Positions 61,438 through 64,000 of a stretch of 64,000 bases of DNA are shown here, piece after piece. Position 1 is the first letter of the stretch; each line of letters opens with the position of its first letter. The translations under genes were made by a program, and so were the position numbers. Under the pieces are notes generated by a model that was not told the origin of the DNA, searched no databases, and saw only the letters and a list, made by a program, of their open reading frames with translations. The stretch is from Alistipes sp. (lineage in GTDB: Bacteria; Bacteroidota; Bacteroidia; Bacteroidales; Rikenellaceae), in NCBI GenBank assembly GCA_017935185.1, contig JAGBIC010000011.1:1-64000 (forward strand). The letters run 5' to 3'.

Positions 61438-61479
61438 AAAAAATAGAGAGGCAGGTGTTAAAACCCGCCTCTCTATTTG
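61438..61479. terminator. Bidirectional terminator between the ACT and peptidase genes
   Basis: AAATAGAGAGGC(a)GGT ... ACC(c)GCCTCTCTATTT with a T-run on the minus strand (TTTTTTATAC) and TTTGTG on the plus strand. Serves the convergent genes on both sides. Confidence 0.85.
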
Positions 61480-61492
61480 TGTATAACATGCT

Positions 61493-63595
61493 TTACAAAC
61501 CTCTGTTGCGAAGCAATGCATCAATCTTTGGCTCGCGGCCACGGAATGCTTTGTACATATCCATACCGTCATCAATGCCGCCCGGGGTGAGTACATACTT
61601 GCGGAATTTCTCGGCAACTTCCTGATTGAAAATGTCGCCCGTCTCGGCAAAAGCGTCAAATGCATCGGCATCGAGAACCTCTGCCCACATATAGCTGTAA
61701 TATCCGGCAGTATAACCTCCACCCATGGTGTGGCTGAAGTTTGTCATGCGGTAACGGGGGAGAATCTGTGATGGGATGCCACGCTCGGCAAGTTTCTTGG
61801 CCTCGAAATCCATAACATTCAAGTTGGCAGGAATTTCAGTCAATACATGAAGATCCATATCACTGAGAGATGCGGCAACGTATTCAACCGTAGCGAAGCC
61901 CTGACCATACTTTGAACTCTCGACAATCTTGTTTACAAGTTCCATAGGTATAACCTCGCCTGTCTGATAGTGCTTGGCGTATACGGCCAGCACCTCGGGC
62001 TCGAAAGCCCAGTGCTCGTTAATTTGTGACGGCAGCTCCACAAAGTCGCGCTCTACACCACCTGCACCATTGTAGCGAACATCGCGCATAAAACTGTGCA
62101 ATGCGTGGCCAAATTCATGGAAAATAGTCTCCACGTTGTCGATGCTCTGCAATGCAGGGCCGTCGCCTGTGGGTGCGGTCATGTTACAGCAGTTCACAAC
62201 GATGGGGATAATACGCTTGCCATTCTCGTAGCGTTGGCCACGGAATGAGGTACACCACGCGCCGGCATTCTTGCCATCGCGCGGGAAGTAGTCGCTGTAG
62301 AAAATTGCCAGCAATGTGCCGTCGCGGTCAATAACCTCAAAGGCTTTTGCAGTGGGTTCGTATGAGGGGACTTCTGATGTGATCTCCTTGAAAGTAAGTC
62401 CATAGAGCTTGTTGGCAACATAGAATACACCCTGCAAAACATTGTTTATCTCAAGGTATGAGCGAATCTCCTGCTCATCAACAGCGTATTTAGCCTGTTT
62501 TGCCTTGTCCTGATAATACATGTAGTCCCAACCCTCGGGCTCGAAGTTTTTGCCCTCTTTGCGAATCTCGGCGCGGATGTCGGCAATCTCCTCCTTGGCC
62601 TTCTTTACCGCGGGCTCCCAAACCTGATCCAAAAGGTTGTAAACAGCCTCGGGAGTCTTTGCCATGCGGTCCTCAAGTGCCATCTCTGCGTAGTTGTTGT
62701 AGCCCATTAACTTTGCCTTCTCAAGACGCAGGGCAACAATCTTTGCCGAAATGGCCTTGTTGTCATACTCGTTGTCCTGGTTGCCACGGTTGTAGTAAGC
62801 TTTATAGACCTTCTCTCGCAACTCGCGATTTTCGCAGTATTGCAGTACGGGGTTGCAGCTGGGGCGTTGCATGTTGAACATCCATTTGCCCTCCTGACCA
62901 TTGTCTGCTGCCATCTTTGCTGCTGCATCGATGTTGGCTTGGGGCAGACCCTTAAGCTCCTCGAGAGAGTTGGCGACCACGAATGTGTTGTTTGTCTCGT
63001 GCTGGAGATTTTGTGAGAATGTGAGCTGCAACATCGAGAGTTCCTGATTCAACTCACGCAACTTGGCTTTGTCGGCCTCGCTCAACTCGGCTCCACTGTT
63101 CACAAAACGCTTGTAGGTGTTTTCCAATACCTTAGCCTCCTCAGCCGTGAGCTTGAGATTATCCTTCTGATCGTAAACGGCCTTAACTCGTGCAAAAAGT
63201 TTGGGATTGAGGTTAATATCGTCGCTGTGGGCTGATGATATGGGCGACATCTCCTTTTGCAGGGCGCGAATCTCGTCGTTTGAATTACTGCTCGACAGTG
63301 GGCTGAATGTGCCGCGTACCTTGCTCAAAAGCTTGCCGCTTTGGTCCATTGCTACAATAGTGTTCTCGAAGGTGGGAGCTTCGGGATTGTTGATGATAGC
63401 CTCTATCTCGGCCTTCTGCTCCTCCATGCCTCGCAACATACCTTCACGATAGTGGTCGATGGTGATCTCCGAGAAGGGTGCAATGCCGTGGGGTGCTGTA
63501 AACTCATTGAAAAGCGGGTTATCCGACTTCTGTGAGCCGCAACTACAAGCGACAACAGCTACTGCCGCCGCCAAAATCTGGTTTCTGAATTTCAT
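61493..63595 (-). CDS. M3-family peptidyl-dipeptidase (Dcp-type), lipoprotein
   Basis: A zinc metallopeptidase of 700 residues. Signal peptide with lipobox (VVACSC, Cys17) predicts a lipid-anchored periplasmic or surface protein. Zinc motif IFHEFGHALHSF (H493, E494, H497) with the downstream glutamate in helix EPEVLAVYAKHY; the Dcp/OpdA-like motif GRYENG-type stretch FRGQRYENGKRIIPIVVNCCNM precedes it, and the C-terminal GGGYTAGYYSYMWAEVLDADAF binds the substrate end. It cleaves dipeptides from the C-terminus of peptides. Monocistronic. Confidence 0.93.
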   Translation of the reverse strand: MKFRNQILAAAVAVVACSCGSQKSDNPLFNEFTAPHGIAPFSEITIDHYREGMLRGMEEQKAEIEAIINNPEAPTFENTIVAMDQSGKLLSKVRGTFSPLSSSNSNDEIRALQKEMSPISSAHSDDINLNPKLFARVKAVYDQKDNLKLTAEEAKVLENTYKRFVNSGAELSEADKAKLRELNQELSMLQLTFSQNLQHETNNTFVVANSLEELKGLPQANIDAAAKMAADNGQEGKWMFNMQRPSCNPVLQYCENRELREKVYKAYYNRGNQDNEYDNKAISAKIVALRLEKAKLMGYNNYAEMALEDRMAKTPEAVYNLLDQVWEPAVKKAKEEIADIRAEIRKEGKNFEPEGWDYMYYQDKAKQAKYAVDEQEIRSYLEINNVLQGVFYVANKLYGLTFKEITSEVPSYEPTAKAFEVIDRDGTLLAIFYSDYFPRDGKNAGAWCTSFRGQRYENGKRIIPIVVNCCNMTAPTGDGPALQSIDNVETIFHEFGHALHSFMRDVRYNGAGGVERDFVELPSQINEHWAFEPEVLAVYAKHYQTGEVIPMELVNKIVESSKYGQGFATVEYVAASLSDMDLHVLTEIPANLNVMDFEAKKLAERGIPSQILPRYRMTNFSHTMGGGYTAGYYSYMWAEVLDADAFDAFAETGDIFNQEVAEKFRKYVLTPGGIDDGMDMYKAFRGREPKIDALLRNRGL

Positions 63596-63627
63596 ATTAT
63601 TTATGCGTTTTTAGTAATCTTTATGCA

Positions 63628-63635
63628 CAAATATA
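63628..63635 (-). promoter_or_regulatory. -7 element for the peptidase gene
   Basis: TATATTTG on the minus strand, 32 bp before the start codon at 63595; no good -33 box. Confidence 0.5.
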
Positions 63636-63734
63636 CAAAATGTTTGTTAATTTTGTAGTACATATTTACAAAACACGGAAAGTGTAAGTTTATTCTTGTT
63701 GTTGGAACGTAGGAAATTCTAAACAGAAGGGAGG

Positions 63735-63864
63735 ATAGGCGGACATCTTGCCGCGTCATATCCATTATGGATATTGGCGTGGGCTGTTGCTTATTTTATC
63801 TTCAAGGTACTTCCTACGACCTCAACAACTGAAATAAGTTTTCAGCACCACGCTGTCTTTTTTT
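63735..63864 (+). ncRNA. Possible structured non-coding RNA
   Basis: The ~350 bp between the peptidase gene and the window edge have no plausible protein, but 63735-63864 folds into three consecutive hairpins: GCGG/CCGC (63739-63742 with 63751-63754), ATATCC/GGATAT (63758-63763 with 63769-63774) and a long one with GGCGTGGGCTG (63776-63786) against CAGC-A-CCACGCT (63843-63854), CTTATTT/AAATAAG (63790-63796 with 63832-63838) and AGGT/ACCT (63805-63808 with 63819-63822). Seven T's follow at 63858-63864, as in a terminator. I cannot match it to tmRNA, RNase P or SRP RNA; a 6S-like RNA or an unnamed Bacteroidales RNA is possible. No perfect promoter upstream. Confidence 0.4.
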
Positions 63865-63906
63865 AATCAATAAGCCATCATTTGAAAAACGCTATCCGAC
63901 AGATAC

Positions 63907-63950
63907 AAAAATCCCCATAATTCGTGATTGAATTACGGGGATTTTTTTTA
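63907..63950 (-). terminator. Terminator near the right edge
   Basis: AATCCCC(a)TAATTC / GAATTA(c)GGGGATT hairpin with T-runs on both strands. It fits as the end of a minus-strand gene entering from the right, whose stop would be at 63953-63955. Confidence 0.7.
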
Positions 63951-63952
63951 TA

Positions 63953-64000
63953 TCAAAAGTTACTGCGAGTGAGTCGATTTACATCTTCCCAATCGCTATA
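63953..64000 (-). CDS. C-terminal end of an unrecognised minus-strand gene (cut by window edge)
   Basis: Only one minus-strand frame is open from the right edge: 15 codons ending ...DVNRLTRSNF and then TGA at 63955-63953, directly followed by a terminator hairpin. The position suits the 3' end of a gene, but 15 residues do not allow identification. Confidence 0.3.
   Translation of the reverse strand, partial: YSDWEDVNRLTRSNF

Noticed and set aside
1..64000. CRISPR array, rRNA or tRNA genes, insertion sequences
   Set aside because: No regularly spaced repeats, no rRNA or tRNA-like segment that I can recognise, and no transposase gene.

Overview
The window is chromosomal DNA of a Bacteroidota bacterium, most likely a gut Bacteroidales; genus is not assigned, although an Alistipes/Rikenellaceae-like relative would fit. 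The evidence is three SusC/SusD pairs, many Cys-anchored surface glycosidases, promoters of the Bacteroidota type (TTTG or TTG, about 20 bp, then TAnnTTTG) and weak ribosome binding sites.

Left part (1-7100): the tail of an unknown protein, then a two-gene minus operon (cysteine-rich NqrM-like membrane protein, DUF2461 protein). It diverges, from overlapping promoters, from a plus-strand housekeeping operon: trkA, deoxynucleoside kinase, rRNA m5C methyltransferase, MerR regulator, Nif3-like protein and C4 zinc-ribbon protein.

7130-18140 is the most striking part. Two paralogous susC-susD pairs point away from each other with a tyrosine recombinase gene between them. The first 89 bp of both susC transcripts (leader plus 12 codons) form an inverted repeat with one mismatch. 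A full consensus promoter lies in the enclosed segment next to only one susC. This looks like a recombinase-driven promoter inversion that expresses one or the other nutrient receptor.

18200-40400 is a run of minus-strand genes: an NCS2 nucleobase transporter, a GH3/GH9 glucan-type pair, a galacturonate operon (membrane HTH regulator, uxaB, uxaA), and a complete polysaccharide utilisation locus (susC, susD, GH30, surface binding protein, GH3). The composition of that locus resembles the beta-1,6-glucan locus of Bacteroides thetaiotaomicron. Its susC has a nine-G tract just after the start codon.

40700-45060 holds a divergent GH92 mannosidase and a three-domain esterase. Together with the GH30 locus this suggests fungal cell-wall glycans. 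Then follow an MFS transporter, a nucleotidyltransferase, a patatin phospholipase and a NifX-like protein.

49187-55238 is an arabinose operon: GH51 arabinofuranosidase, araD, araA, araB. 55412-61426 is a six-gene operon (omega-amidase-like nitrilase, iorA, iorB, aminotransferase, paaK, ACT-domain protein) that links arylacetates to aromatic amino acids through arylacetyl-CoA and arylpyruvate. The right end has a Dcp-type M3 peptidase, a possible structured RNA and the edge of another minus-strand gene.
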